The position numbers were made by a program, and so were the translations under genes. A stretch of DNA of 64,000 bases, from contig JAHEWK010000003.1 of NCBI GenBank assembly GCA_020740775.1, positions 1,798,001-1,862,000 on the forward strand, given 5' to 3'. The notes under the pieces were generated by a model. That model made no database searches. It was not told where the DNA came from and saw only the letters and a program-made list of their open reading frames with translations. This document shows, piece after piece, positions 23,649 through 35,445 of the stretch; the first letter of the stretch is position 1; each line of letters starts with the position of its first letter. Origin of the DNA: Ilyonectria destructans. Its lineage: Eukaryota > Ascomycota > Sordariomycetes > Hypocreales > Nectriaceae.

Positions 23649-26101
23649 TTACGCCTTCGAAGTAAGCCCAAGTTCCTTGTAAAAGGACTCGGTGCTTGGT
23701 GCTCTGCCCAGGAACTCCTTCAAGAACTCCATCTCATCGATACTACCTCCTCTCTCCAAAACTGTGTGGCGATATCTCCTGCCCTCCTTTCCGTCCATGG
23801 GGTTCTTCACGAAGAACGAGTGGAACATGTCGAGAGAGAATACCTCAGAGTAGAGGTAGCCATAGTAGCCGGCATCATACCCTCCGATGAAGTGGCCGAT
23901 TCCGGCGTGGCGGTTGCCCCATTCCCTGTTTAATGTCAGCGTCGAAATCACCATGAAACTCGCCCGGTGAATACTTACAGGCCTTCTCCAAGGTCCTCTG
24001 GGCCCTTGATTCCAGAGATGTCATGTCGCAGTGTGTTCCAAAGTCGGCCAGCGTTCAAGTTCTTGACAGCTTCATGGGACTCGGGGGTGTGGACGGTCAT
24101 GTCAAAGGTTCCGATGACGATCTGTCCGAGCGCACCGATAGCCGAGTTCAGGTGCTTTGTCGAAATCAGCCTCTCGATGAGGTCATCGGGAATCGGTTCG
24201 CTGGTCTCCCAGTGCTTAGACAAAGACTTGAGAACGCTGGGGGTCCAGCACCAGTTCTCCAGCATCTGCGAAGGAGCCTCAACAAAGTCGAGCACCGTCG
24301 AGGTACCGTGGAAGTAGCTGTAACGAGTGCGTCCGGCCAAGTCGTGAATTCCATGGCCCAGCTCGTGGAACAGGGTAACTACTTCATTGTGCTTGAGGAG
24401 GGAGGGTTTCTTCGCTGAAGGCTTGCTGAAGTTGCAAACCAGAGCCGTGGCCGGGTAGTGCTTCTTGCCGTCCGCGGTAATATATCCAGGCTCGAGATTG
24501 AAGTTGGCGTTGTGGCCGTACTTGTTGTCACGGGGGTGGAGATCAAGGTAGAGGTAGCCGCAGAACCCAGCGCCCGAGGCCTCATCGTCCCAGACGCTGT
24601 AGACCAGGACGTCCTCATGCCAAACGATGTCCTCGGCCTTTCCAGTCGGGCTGAGCCGGGCTCGCTCCTCTTCCTTCAGCTCCACAAAGACGAAGCCAAA
24701 GATTTCCTCGAAAATCTTAAGCATGCCAGCAAAGGTTGACTCGACAGGGAAGTACTGAGAGATGGCCGTCTCGTCAACACTGTACTCCTTTTCTTTCTGG
24801 ATTCTCGAGTAGAAGGACGAGTCCCACATGTAGAATTGGCCGTCAAAGTCAACGCCACGCTCCTCGTAATCCTTCTTTTTGTAATCCAAAAGGGCCTGAA
24901 TCTCGGTCTTTCCGCCAGCAGCAAGTCGAGTGCGAAGGTCGCCCAAAAACTCGCTCACGGAGGCAGGGTCCTTGGCCATCTTCTCCTCGATCCGGAGGCT
25001 GGCGTGGTTGGCATATCCGAGAAGTCGAGCGGCCTCATCACGGAGAGTGATGATTTCCTGGAAAAGAGGCACGTTGATGTTGGCCTAGATACAGTGTAAG
25101 CATACCTCCAAAACTCAAAACCAATTGATCGTGTTTACCTTGTTAGATTCAGCAACGGTGTACTGGCGTCTGGTGTCTGCGTTGACGCAATGCTTGATGA
25201 GGGGGAAGAAGTGGTTGTACTTGAACGAGAGCTTCACCTTGCCCTCGTTCTCTCCGGTTCCCTTCTCCAAGGTGTCGATGTCGATGTCGTCGGAAGGAAC
25301 GCCCTTGAGCTCCTCAGGTGTGAACCAGATAGCACCCTTCTCCTCGTTGAGGTTGGTCTGGCACTGGATCTCCAGCTCGCTGAGGCGCTTCTGGATCTCC
25401 TTGAAACGATCTCGCTGAGGTCCAGCCGGCAGGCGGAGACCGTTGCGAATGTACTTCTGACGTTCCTTCTCCAGCACGTGCATGCGCTCCTTGTCCAGGT
25501 CTTCCGAAGCTCGGTTACCAAAGACAGCATCGACAACCTTGAAGATGTCCTCTCGCATGTTGCACTCAATGCCAAAGTCGTTGAAGACCTTCTCGGACTC
25601 GGTGGAGGCATCTCGCAACGCCTTGTCTGTGGAGACGTGGTGGTAGAAGGTCAGGATCCGTCGCTGAGTCGCGGCCAGATTCTCGTCCAAGAGGATAGGC
25701 TCAAGGACGTTGGCATAATTAGCCTTGTCTAAGGAGACATTGGCGGCCACGGAGTCCAAGACATCCTTGGTCGTGTCGCAGAGCTTCTTGGTTTCGGCGG
25801 CAATCGATTCGGGGGTGGCGGTGAACAGCGGCGGCGCCTGGGGAGGGTTGCGATACTTGTCGGGGACGACCATGGTGCTGGTCATCAACGGGCGTCGTGG
25901 GATCGTGTGTCGTGCTGCCTGGAATCGGAAGTGATTGACGAGGGAGCCGAGGCGAGAGAAAGCTCGTGAGGAAGCCAGAGTGGCGGCTAAGAGGAGGATG
26001 AGGAGGGAGAGGAAGAGGAGGAGGGGCTTAAGTGCAGGTCGCCTAGCCAGCTTGATCCGGTAGCCGATTGGGCTGACGCAGTCTGATTGAGCAGACAGCA
26101 A
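23649..26101 (-). CDS. M3-family zinc oligopeptidase (thimet/saccharolysin type)
   Basis: The exons are 26101-25139, 25084-23979 and 23925-23649 (2346 nt, 781 aa), with GTAAAC and GTAAGT donors. The zinc site HELGH is at about residues 561-565 and the downstream Glu of the DFVEAPSQ segment supplies the third ligand, as in M3 peptidases. Length and order match yeast Prd1 and other thimet oligopeptidases, which cut short peptides in the cytosol and in the mitochondrial intermembrane space. Two starts are possible. The ATG at 26101 adds 72 residues with a hydrophobic stretch (about 26-42) and an Arg-rich segment. The ATG at 25885 gives a 709-aa protein beginning like the cytosolic homologues. 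The family assignment is firm; the start is not. Confidence 0.92.
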
Positions 26102-26829
26102 GCGGGCTGGAGGGGTACAGACAAAGAAAAGAGGGGTTCCAAAAGGGACAGCTCGACTTTGACGGATGATGAATCAGGCAGGTCTGGTTTCTAGGCCTCA
26201 AGGTGTCACACGGCGTGGTTGACAATGCAAGAGGACGGGGCGACGAGCAAGCTGAGCTCCTGCTGGCGCCGCTAGATTGAAACGCGGGGCAGCTACGGAA
26301 GGTCCGGTGGTCGTTGGTGGAGCGGACAGATGCCATGATGCCTCAGGTACTATGACGAACAATGCGAGCGGCCAGCGCCTCAGATCCGTCCAGGACTGAG
26401 CAACGGAATTGCTCATGCATGCGCCGCACGACATCATACTAGCAGACAATAACACAAGTCATGAATTTACACAAGCTCAAGCGCACGCGATGGCGCTCCC
26501 ATTGTTCTTAACAGATTGTCTTACGTCCACGCTGTCGCCACTCACTGACCCCGCCATTTAAAGCCGGATACGCCCGGATCAACAAACAATGGCCACCCAA
26601 CAAATACCGGACACAAGAGTCAAGAGGCACAACAGACAATCAATTCTCTGACTCCTGGTCGCCGCCTCCCAAATATCTACCAGAAATTCATGCACAAGTG
26701 CCCGACGAATGCGGCGCAAACAATTCTCCATACCAGTTTAGCCAACCAATGTCCCTAATCAAACTCGCAAGCAACGCCGTTCCGTCCACGTAGATGCATA
26801 ACCCAGGGTCTGCCAGAAACCCGTGCCAC
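26102..26829. other. Intergenic, no gene seen
   Basis: Promoter side of the M3 peptidase gene and 3' side of the myosin light chain gene. Only short openings without motifs. Confidence 0.5.
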
Positions 26830-27402
26830 TTAGTTGGCGAGAATGGTTCGCACGAGGTCTGGAAACAAAGTCAGCATGTGCAATTCTCCAGTCGCATCGA
26901 TGTCGGGGTACGAACCAGTGTAGTTGACCTGGCCGGAGCTGGTGTCCACGGCCTTGAGGAGCTCGTCCACCTCCTCCTCGGTCATCTTCTCGCCCAGGTT
27001 GGTCAAGATATACTTGATCTGGCCGACGCCGATGAAACCCGTCATGTCCTTGTCGAACACTTGGAAGCCACGGCAGTATTCCTCGGGCTCGCCGGCATCG
27101 CGGAAGCCGCCGGGGCGGTTCAGGATGCGCTGGAAGGTCTCGAAATCGACTGTGCGACGGCAGAGTCAGCAGCTGCACTCCATCCAAACAAAAGCTCGGG
27201 CATCGCGGGGGGGCTACTCACAGTCACCTCCGACATTCTTCTCGAGGTCCTGGATCTCGGTGAGGGTGGGGTTCTGGCCGCAGGCGCGGAGCAGGTCGCC
27301 AAGGCTTTCGAGGGCGACACGGCCGTTGCCACGCTTGTCGAACAGGGCGAAAGCCTCCTTGTAGTTGGTCGAAGCCTGGGCGTCAATGTGGTTAGGAGCC
27401 AT
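26830..27402 (-). CDS. Myosin essential light chain (Mlc1/Cdc4-like), 147 aa
   Basis: Three exons, 27402-27222, 27149-26916 and 26858-26830 (444 nt), with donors GTGAGT and GTTCGT. The last exon codes for only the final nine residues. The protein has the EF-hand fold of essential light chains: helix pairs around FDKRGNGRV and FDKDMTGFIG, and later a VDTSSGQVNY loop. Most calcium ligands are degenerate, as expected for a myosin light chain rather than calmodulin. By homology it binds the IQ motifs of class V and class II myosins and acts in septation and polarised transport. The ATG at 27402 is preceded by a good context and matches the usual short N terminus. Confidence 0.9.
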
Positions 27403-28376
27403 GGTTGCAAATGGAGCGGTCAAAGCCTCGCGAGCGCAAAAGGGGAGCGGTTCTGATGATGCGGTGATGAAGATGGGAGGGGATGGGATGGAATGCAGAG
27501 ATGGCAGCGCAGAAAAGAATGGTTTTCGCGGCGCAAAGGATCCTGCACCCAAAACCAGTATTCTGGCTGGTGGGCGGCCGTCGAATCAGATGGACTAAAA
27601 TGCGCTCGCGGGGCGGTTTGTTTACACCGGTGCCGGGGCAACTCACCATTTTGGGTTTGAATCGGGGAACGTGGATCAGTTGAGGACACGCACACGCAAA
27701 GTTGACGTCAAGGAGCGGCAGACGGGCGAAGAACGGGACGGATGAGGCGTGAGGATTTGACGATGGGGTTTGCAGAGCGACGAAAAGTGGTGTTGAGGTT
27801 GGGAAGATGGAGAAGCGAGAAACGCAGCCGATGGTCGCTCCTTGTGCATGTCCTTCACGCTCCGGCCTCCCTGGTGGCCTTTTTTCCCTGAAACTGACGG
27901 GGCAACCGTGTCAGCGTCTCCAGCAAGCGGCGCACCAGCCAATCGATGCAGTGCGACTATTGGCAATCGTTCAATGCCACAAGCCTGGTTGACCAAGGGG
28001 CTGAACTATCCATGCAGTAGCTCCCTTGCAGAGTGCACAATTCTGTCGGTGAGGGGCCTGTGCTGCCATTCATAAAGCGCATCGCTGTGGTGTTGTGTGT
28101 TGTTGTGCCGTGGGCATCTCACCCCGCCCCACCAAGCCTGACTCTCGGCTTGCCTCTCCCTCCTTGCCTCTCTCGCCTCACCGACTTTGCTACATCATGC
28201 CCAGGAAGCAACACATTGAATAATCACACGTAAATGATGCATACATAATCCATATATCATATCAAAGAACCCCTAAGCTCCGAAATCACCGTCTTCTAGA
28301 GAGGAATCATTGTTCCAGTGAATCATCCGTGTCCATGTCTCGAAGCCCCATCTACGGACACATCCCGAAGCCACAT
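27403..28376. other. Intergenic, no gene seen
   Basis: Nearly 1 kb holding the promoter of the myosin light chain gene and the 3' region of the small secreted protein gene. No supported gene. Confidence 0.5.
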
Positions 28377-28912
28377 CTACCCACACAGGTCGGTTTCTGC
28401 GCACACCCAGACATCATTCACTTGCGTAGTGTAACAAGAATCGCGCCCGCAGTCGATCTTATCGCCATGCTGCTTGTAGCACGTCGCCACCTTTTGTCCC
28501 GGATTCGCCTCGTGAATCCACACCTCGAGGTTCTCGCCGTTGTTGGTGACCCAGAAGTCAACCGAAGCGGTCCCGCATATGCCGGGGTGGTTGTACCCGT
28601 TCCAGCTAAACTCCTGTCCGAACTGCGGCAGTACCCACGGGAAGTTGCGGTCATCCCTGAAAGCATCGCAGCCGTATTGCGAGGAGGGCACCGCGCCGAC
28701 TCGCCATTCCACGTAGTGTTTAGGCCAGCACACTCCACTTTTCACTACTTAGCGAAATCAGAAATATTCAGGGATCGTGCCACGGCCAACCTTTTCTTAT
28801 TGCATTCAACGTCGCAGAGGTTCTGGTAGCGGAGGAACAGGTGGAAGCCAGCCGAGACCGAGGGGATCAAGGCGGCAAAGGAGATTGGCAGCAGGCTCGT
28901 AGAGAAGCGCAT
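28377..28912 (-). CDS. Small cysteine-rich secreted protein, about 160 aa
   Basis: Two exons, 28912-28791 and 28737-28377 (483 nt), flank a 53-nt intron with donor GTTGGC and acceptor GAAAAG, the only join that restores the downstream frame. The first 21 residues form a clear signal peptide, with likely cleavage after VSA. The mature part of about 139 residues has ten cysteines, two in an early CxxxC pair, and several Trp/Tyr and Gly residues. It has no membrane segment or GPI signal. I do not recognise a family. Size, signal peptide and even cysteine number are those of secreted effector-like or extracellular structural proteins of fungi, but no function can be assigned. The donor is non-canonical after GT, so the exact junction is a prediction. 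Confidence 0.75.
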
Positions 28913-29411
28913 GATGAATTGAATGTTTGCAAGTGATTTTATGCTAATCTAACTAGATGGCTGAATGAGAAGATCTCATGTCCCTATTTATTCTTGCTCG
29001 CGTGCTCGAGATGCCTCCTATTCTCCCATGCCCCTGGAGCATAGTTTTTAGACATAATATATGCTGCTTACTCTCTCCTGCATCAGGTGAAGCCCACTCT
29101 CCAATGGCGACTGAAGAGTTCCCAGACCCCAAATATAAGCTTACCACGGCAGTCAGGTGTCAGCTTCAATCTCGAAATGACGCCCAATCACTTCATTCCT
29201 GAACTATCGGATGCAAAAAGACGAAGCAGCTAAACAAAGGTACCTTTGTAGGAAAAAGGTCACTCGTGAGGACTTTTGCCAGCTGTATTATTTCAGCTAT
29301 GTCGCCTATATTTCATCGCTCATATTCATTGCCATCGACAATCACCCGCCTCGACGCTCATGTCTCATATCAGCACTCCGAGGCTGGACATGCCGTTGCT
29401 AGTCTAGAATC
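28913..29411. other. Intergenic, no gene seen
   Basis: Promoter of the secreted protein gene and 3' region of the methyltransferase gene. Confidence 0.5.
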
Positions 29412-30384
29412 TCACGCTCCAGAAGCCCGTCGAGCCATGAGGATATACGTTCCCCAGACCGTCTCGACCTCTGCATCTCGCCATTGGTCGCCCAATGCCC
29501 TCCACTCCGGCTCTACCTTCAGTATTTGATCGAACATCAGATCCACGATGTCTCCCTCGCCACCTTGGGCCCGGCTCTTCTTTTCCGGATGCGCATCCAT
29601 CCAGCCCTGGTACGAACTGAAGGTTCGCGCGTAGGCCTCGAATTGGCCAAGATTAAGATTCTTCCTCATCCAAGCCGTCTGTGGTCCAGCGACATCGAAC
29701 GTGTCCTTGTCGACGTCGTACATGACTCTCTTCACGTCTTGCCAGTCCGACTCTGGGGGCTTCACCTCGCGCAACAAGTCGCGGAGGATGTCTCTTCCGG
29801 GCCGCTCCCAATATTGGTTCATCCCTTCTATTCCTTTCACTACCTCCCCATCGCCGTAGCAGAACCTGTCAAATATCTTGTTGGCTCGAGAGTGCCCGAT
29901 GATTATGTTGTCCTTGTATCCCCAGAAGGCAATGGCGCCTCCTGGCTTGACTACCCTAGACAACTCTGGCCAGACCTTGGCGTAATCAAACCAGTGCGCA
30001 GATTGGGCTGCGACAGCCAGGTCCAATGACTTGTCAGGAATGAAAGAGAGGTCCTCTGAATTTCCTTGGCGGAAGGAAATCTTAGGATCTTTGGTTGTTT
30101 GCGCTGCTTGCGCAATCATGCCCGCGCTTGGGTCAATTGCGATTGCCCGTCCAAAGTGCGGAGCTAACTCTCTCGTAGCGACTCCGTGTCCGCACCCCAA
30201 GTCCAACAGTGTTCCATTGGATGTGTTCGAGTTGCAATACCCCAGTATGGTCTTGAACAGACTTGCAGGATACGTTGGTCTGGCGGCTGCATATCCAGCT
30301 GCAGAAAACGTGGCTCTCCTGATGAACTGTTAGCGTCTCTCCCTGCAAGACATGACAAATGCAAACTGACCCAAATACAGACAT
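29412..30384 (-). CDS. SAM-dependent methyltransferase, trans-aconitate methyltransferase-like, 306 aa
   Basis: Exon 1 is only 14 nt (30384-30371) and is followed by a 52-nt intron and exon 2 (30318-29412), giving 921 nt. The class I methyltransferase fold is clear: motif I LLDLGCGHG at residues 42-50, an acidic residue at the end of beta-2 (AIAIDPS), then the VKPGGAIAFWG segment. The N-terminal FSAAGYAAARPTYP stretch is typical of the fungal family that includes yeast Tmt1 and Crg1, which methylate small carboxylic acids such as trans-aconitate. The substrate here is inferred only. It is divergently arranged with the CoA-binding protein gene, 263 bases between start codons. Confidence 0.85.
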
Positions 30385-30647
30385 TGTCGACCCAGTTCAG
30401 TTGGGGATGCTTTAGTCTGGCTAAAGTTATCAATTCGAGATATGAAAAGACAGAAGAATCGTAGTTGACAATTTATCCTACCCGTGGCAAGTGTAAGGAT
30501 GATCGGAGGAGCGGCATCTTGCTCGTAACCCCGCAGCTGACTTCGGTTATCCGAAGCTTGTTCGTGCGCCGCACTTGCAACATCATTCCCCTTAACCAAA
30601 CCAAACCAGCTCCAGTTAACACAACGGTCTTTCAATACGCAGAAATC
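30385..30647. promoter_or_regulatory. Shared divergent promoter of the methyltransferase and CoA-binding genes
   Basis: Only 263 bases separate the two divergent start codons, so their promoters must overlap. No specific factor site was identified. Confidence 0.5.
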
Positions 30648-31176
30648 ATGACTACCGAGGCTACTGTTCGGAAGTTCTTCGCTTCCTCCGCATTTGCGGT
30701 CGTTGGAGCGAGCTCGAACCCAGCAAAGTTCGGACACCGAGGTATGTCCTCGCTCGCGCCTTGACATGAACCCAGCGTCGGAATCCCTGCTCAACTCGCC
30801 CTATGCAGTGTTTACGTGGTATTTGGTGCATGACCTACCTGTGACTCCCATCAACCCGGTGTCGGCGACCATATCCGCCCTGGAAGAGGACCATCCCACG
30901 GTCCCGGACGTGACGGCGCTCCCGAACCCCAAGCAGACGTCGCTCTCTGTCATCACGCCGCCAAGTACGACGCTCAAGGTTCTGCAGGAAGCCAAGAAGT
31001 TGGGAATCCCTTCGATTTGGCTGCAACCTGGAAGTTTCGACAACGAGGTCATGGAGTTCGCCAATGAGAAGGGGGCATTCGAGGCTGTGGTTGCCGGTGA
31101 GGGGGGCCGAGGCCATGAAGGATGGTGCGTCTTGGTCGACGGCGAACGTGGATTGAAGGGTGCAGGAAAGTTGTAG
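30648..31176 (+). CDS. CoA-binding domain protein, about 153 aa
   Basis: Exons 30648-30741 and 30809-31176 (462 nt) flank a 67-nt intron with donor GTATGT and acceptor ATGCAG. The entire protein is one CoA-binding (Rossmann-type) domain. The opening AVVGASSNPAKFGHRVF is the nucleotide-binding beta-alpha-beta of the YccU/CoA_binding_2 family. Later VITPPS and the IPSIWLQPGS segment match conserved positions of the same family. Close relatives are widespread in fungi and bacteria, but their physiological role is not established. Length is normal for the family and no targeting signal is seen. Confidence 0.88.
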
Positions 31177-31824
31177 GCTGACTAGAACTATATGTGTTAG
31201 TATTTTAGATATGATGTGGGAATTGATGGTTTCTCAATTAATGGCCATTAGACGCCGTGAAATGTGAACCCTGAGCCGAATTGGGATCATCGCCCATCCA
31301 ACCGGGCCTTTGGTGCATGATAAAGACTCGATTCACAAGATATGGATTTTGATTGAGCTGCTGAGAATAAGCATAACGATAATAAAAGTAGAATAAATCC
31401 ACATGGAGGTCAATGACCAAACCAACTCTACCCTGTCTATGAAGGGACATTGACCGAGATATTCAAGGTGAGCCGTCTCACCGAGTTACCAAACACAGGC
31501 GGCCCCACTTCCCCCGAAAGTAAACAAACGCGACCCGACCCACACACACACGGATGCTCGTTCAGTCAGTGTCTCGACTTCACGACCATTTCCATGGCCG
31601 ATTCTCCTTCAACAACCAACGCCCTCTATACCGACTCCCTAGACGCTCGACAGACGCGCGAAGACGCTCGCGAACGATTATTTACGACTGAAATGATTGC
31701 GACTTCCTCTTGATCTACTCCAACTGCCGCCGTGTCTCGCGTCTAGCCAGCTCGCCGTCGCGACCCGCGACTGAACGCATCTCTACGATTCCACCTCCAT
31801 TGCACGCGTGCAGCCACCGCCATC
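31177..31824. other. Intergenic region with a short upstream reading frame
   Basis: Leader and promoter of the Bir1 gene. A 39-codon plus-strand reading frame at 31594-31713 ends 111 bases before the Bir1 start and could be an upstream ORF. No other gene is seen. Confidence 0.45.
31594..31713 (+). promoter_or_regulatory. Candidate upstream ORF (39 aa) in the BIR1 leader
   Basis: An ATG in a reasonable context (TCCATGG) opens 39 codons ending in TGA, 111 bases before the Bir1 start codon. If it lies in the transcript it could lower or condition translation of Bir1. There is no direct evidence that it is transcribed. Confidence 0.3.
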
Positions 31825-34627
31825 ATGTCTGCCGAAGACATCACCGATGAATTCATCACATTCGAGAACCGTATGGGCTCGTTTCACAGGAACGCCAAGA
31901 AGCGAGCTTCAGGCGCGAATGGACGGGCCAAGAACCTGGCCTGGCCTCATCGAAACATTGCGCCCGCGAGTGTATGCGCTTCACAACGCTGTATTCTTGT
32001 CCCACGCTAACGTAGTCGAATAGCTTGCCCACGCCGGTTTCTTCTTCAACCCCAGCCCTACCAACCCCGACAATGTCACTTGCTTCCTCTGCCACAAGGG
32101 GCTTGACGGCTGGGAGGCTGGCGATGATCCTCTCCTCGAGCACCTCAAGCACGCCCCGGAATGTGGCTGGGCCATCGTGGCTGCCATCGAAGCCGAGCTA
32201 GGAGATCATGCGAGAGAGGATCCCAACCATCCCTACATGAAGGAAGCCCGAAAAGCGACGTTCGCTGGGAGGTGGCCTCACGACTCCAAGAAGGGATGGA
32301 AGTGCAAGACTAAACAGGTGAGTTTCTCGGCACATGCTCGAGATCATCCGTTGACGTTTGACAGCTGGTCGATGCTGGTTGGAAATACACACCAATATCG
32401 GACTCCGACGACATGGCTACTTGCGTCTACTGCCAGTTGGCCCTCGACGGTTGGGAGCCTGCCGACAAGCCACTGTAAGTTTTGACATATCTGTAGTGAG
32501 GTCCTACGGCTAACATGGCATAGCGACGAGCATTACAACCGATCCCCCGATTGCCCATTCTTTTCATTGCTCGAGCAAACACAGGGCGCAAAGAAAGCCA
32601 GTAAATCGAAGGCTGGCCGCGCATCTAAGGCATCGCGACTGTCTGTCCAATCCGTCGCTACAACCACATCAGAAGCTCTATCAATCAACGAGTCAATGGC
32701 TCCAGAGGACAGCGTGATGACTACCGCCTCTACGCAAGGCAGTAAGAAGACCAAGGCGCGGAAGACTGCCACTGGCAAGGGAAGGAAAACCAAGGCCAAG
32801 AAGGAGGAGCCCGCTGAGGAGGTGGAGGACGCCATTGAGGATGAAGCTCCTCCGCCACCAAAGCCCACTCGTGGAAAGAAGCGAGCGAGCACAGCCATGG
32901 ATGAGTCGGCTATGACCACCGCCGAAGTGCCGGCTTCGAAGAAGCGAGCGACTGCGAATCAGAGTAGCCCTGCGGTAAACCACTCGGTTCTTGAGCCCAT
33001 TGACGACAGTGATATGACGGATGCGCCAGCTCCCAAGAAGACGGCTGGGCGTAAGAAGGGCCAAGCGTCAACGAACAGGGCTCGTCAAGCGTCGACTGCG
33101 TCAGCTACGTCAGTCGCCTCTGCAGCGTCTATGGTATCCGTCCCCGGAGCCTTCCCCGACGACGACGAGATCGAACGTCAGCTGGAGGCCGACCTTGAAA
33201 GACAGCTAAGCGAGGATGACGAGGTCACTCTCGACTCTGACTCTGAGCGAATGAAGAGGAGCAAAGGAAGCCGAGCTTCAGACACCCGGATCGAGCCTGT
33301 CCAGGAGTCGAAGGATTACGCCATGTTCAAACCTGCACCCGCTGAGGTTGATGACGATGAGGTTGACGATGAGCTCAAGGCACTCGAGGCTGAGATGGGG
33401 TTTGAAGAGCCTCATGTGATCGAGGAGCCCGAGGAACCGCAAGAACCCGAGGAACTGCAAGAACTTGAGGAAGCCCAGGAACTGCACGTTCCCAAGAAGG
33501 GGCGGAAGGCCGGTACTCGCAAGGCCTCAAAACAGACCAAGGCCAAGAAAGCCAAGGCCACTCCAGAGCCCGTGGAGGAAGAAGTGGAGGAAGAAATTGT
33601 GGCCCCTGAACCCGAGCCTGAACTCGAAGAACAGCTCCACGAGGATAGCCTGGTCAGCACCGGCACCGTTGTTGTTAAAAACTCGGCGGCGGCGGCGCGG
33701 CTGAGTACTGGAAAGCGAGGGCGTGGACGACCATCCAAGGCGTCTCTTGCCTCTCGGGAGTCTACGGGCGCCGTCGACCTCGTTGAGCCTGCGGTTGACT
33801 CCTCCGTCGACCCTCCCGCCGAGCCTGTTGCTCAACCGGCTGCTAAGCGCGGACGCGGGCGCCCATCCAAGGCATCCTTGGCTTCTCGCGCATCAATTGA
33901 AGGAGAGAAGAGCCAGGTTGATGAAGCTCCCCCCAAGCGTGGCCGTGGTCGGCCTTCCAAGAAGTCAATGGCGGCTCGTCAGTCGATGGAGGACGCAAAG
34001 ACAGTCAAAGATGACGTCGAGGAGTACGCAACCGAGCGTGTTAAGAACACCAAGCCTCCAGTTGTGTCTTTCGAGGAGCCACAGTCGTCCCCGATGGTGC
34101 ACGATGTGGCTTCATCACCTCCTAGTGCTAGGCATTTGGCAAACCCCCCTTCTACACCGGGCAGGGTCATCTCGCCCGCGCCATCAGCCCGACAAGCGGC
34201 CATCTCTCCGTCCCAGTCGCCCCAGTCCTCCGACGCCGAGAACCAGCCCCCATCGTCGAAGCCCGCCGCCAGCGTCAAGCGAGTTGCGCTGGCGCCCGTC
34301 GCGGCAACGCCCACGCGCGGCTCGCCGTCAAAGCGCAACGTGATTGCAGGCCTCCGAAGCACGACTGCCTGGACAGAACTCGATGTCGAGGCCGTCCTCG
34401 GGTCTCCGCGTCCCAACGGCAACAAGGAGAACAGCGCCGAGCAGTTCCTCAAGCAGGGCAAGACTCTCACGTCGCCCGAGAAGCAGATGACGGTGGAAGA
34501 GTGGATCCTCCACAACGCCGGCGAGGCGGAGAAGAAGCTGAAGCAGGAGTGTGAGGCCATGGTCAGCCGGTTTGAGAGCGAGGGCAGCAAGGCGATGCGT
34601 GTGCTGGAGGGCTTGGTGGTGGAATGA
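31825..34627 (+). CDS. BIR1: Bir1/survivin-like chromosomal passenger complex protein, about 884 aa
   Basis: Four exons: 31825-31971, 32024-32317, 32365-32474 and 32524-34627 (2655 nt). There are two BIR zinc modules. The first has Cys69, Cys72, His89 and Cys96; the second has Cys167, Cys170, His187 and Cys194. A long acidic/basic, Ala/Lys/Glu-rich linker follows. Three copies of an AT-hook-like block (KRGRGRPSK) lie at about 580, 623 and 654. The last 90 residues form a conserved helical end, as in yeast Bir1 and fission yeast Bir1/Cut17, where the C terminus contacts INCENP. By homology it is a centromere/spindle passenger protein with Aurora kinase and INCENP, not a caspase inhibitor. Introns are 47-52 nt with good consensus. 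The start is in a CATCATG context directly before the first BIR. Confidence 0.9.
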
Positions 34628-35445
34628 TGGATGCTTGACGTTGGAACAGCGGCGTTGAAACCAGGAACAGGGAACAGGATACGGGACACGGGACTCCCTC
34701 GGCTGCGTCAAGCCCAAATGGAATAGCCGAGAGGCTGATGAGGATTAATTGCACAGTCGTGCGAATGGATGGGATACATGGATGGCGTTTCGGGACAACT
34801 TAGCTGGAATCTGAATCTGAATGAGAGAGCCAATGTTGAAGACGATGAAAAGCCTCGCCCGCGTCCAGCTTGCTAGCTCTGCGATATGCTTTTGCAACAC
34901 TACGGCGGAACCGGACCAATTGCCACACGAACTATACCTAGTGCCATCTCGGCCCAGCTGGTCTGCGGTTCTAGATGTCTCTTGGGCCCCCCTTTTCTCC
35001 ATTCCTCCAAGCCTCCATTCCTCGCATCCCAGCGCCCCCAGAACCAGCTTCTTTCGCACCAGCGCGTCCGGCGGTCCAATTCCACTTCTCAGCCTGAAGC
35101 CCGCCGGTGAAACAGACTTCCCACATCGCGGCAACCTCCACCGCGAGCGCGCCCAACCCGCTGCGAGCGGCGGCGTCCAGGCATTCCCCCGATGCGGGCG
35201 GATCTCACAGAAGCAATAAGCGCCGCGGGGGCGTTGTCCCGTGTCACCGCGTTGCTTTTCCCCCCTGAGAGGCGGATGGCAGCTGGGGTATAAATACGGC
35301 TTGGGACACTCGTCAGCTGTGGAGGGTTGAGCAGCATCAATCAATCCATCTCGACTCTCGACGATCCTCAACCTCGACCAGGCGAACAACCCCATCACAG
35401 ACCCGGCCTCCACTAAGAAGACCTCCCCGACACACACAAAACACC
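34628..35445. other. Intergenic region; promoter of the 65-aa gene
   Basis: It contains the 3'UTR of Bir1 and the promoter of the next small gene, with a TATA box at 35289-35296. No additional gene is seen. Confidence 0.5.
35289..35296 (+). promoter_or_regulatory. TATA box of the 65-aa protein gene
   Basis: TATAAATA lies 150 bases before the start codon at 35446 and is followed by a CA/CT-rich leader. The spacing fits a fungal core promoter with a leader of roughly 100-120 nt, and supports this small frame being a real gene. Confidence 0.55.

Noticed and set aside
33979..34689. 236-codon minus-strand frame over the Bir1 C-terminus
   Set aside because: Shadow of the Bir1 coding strand, which has clear domains.
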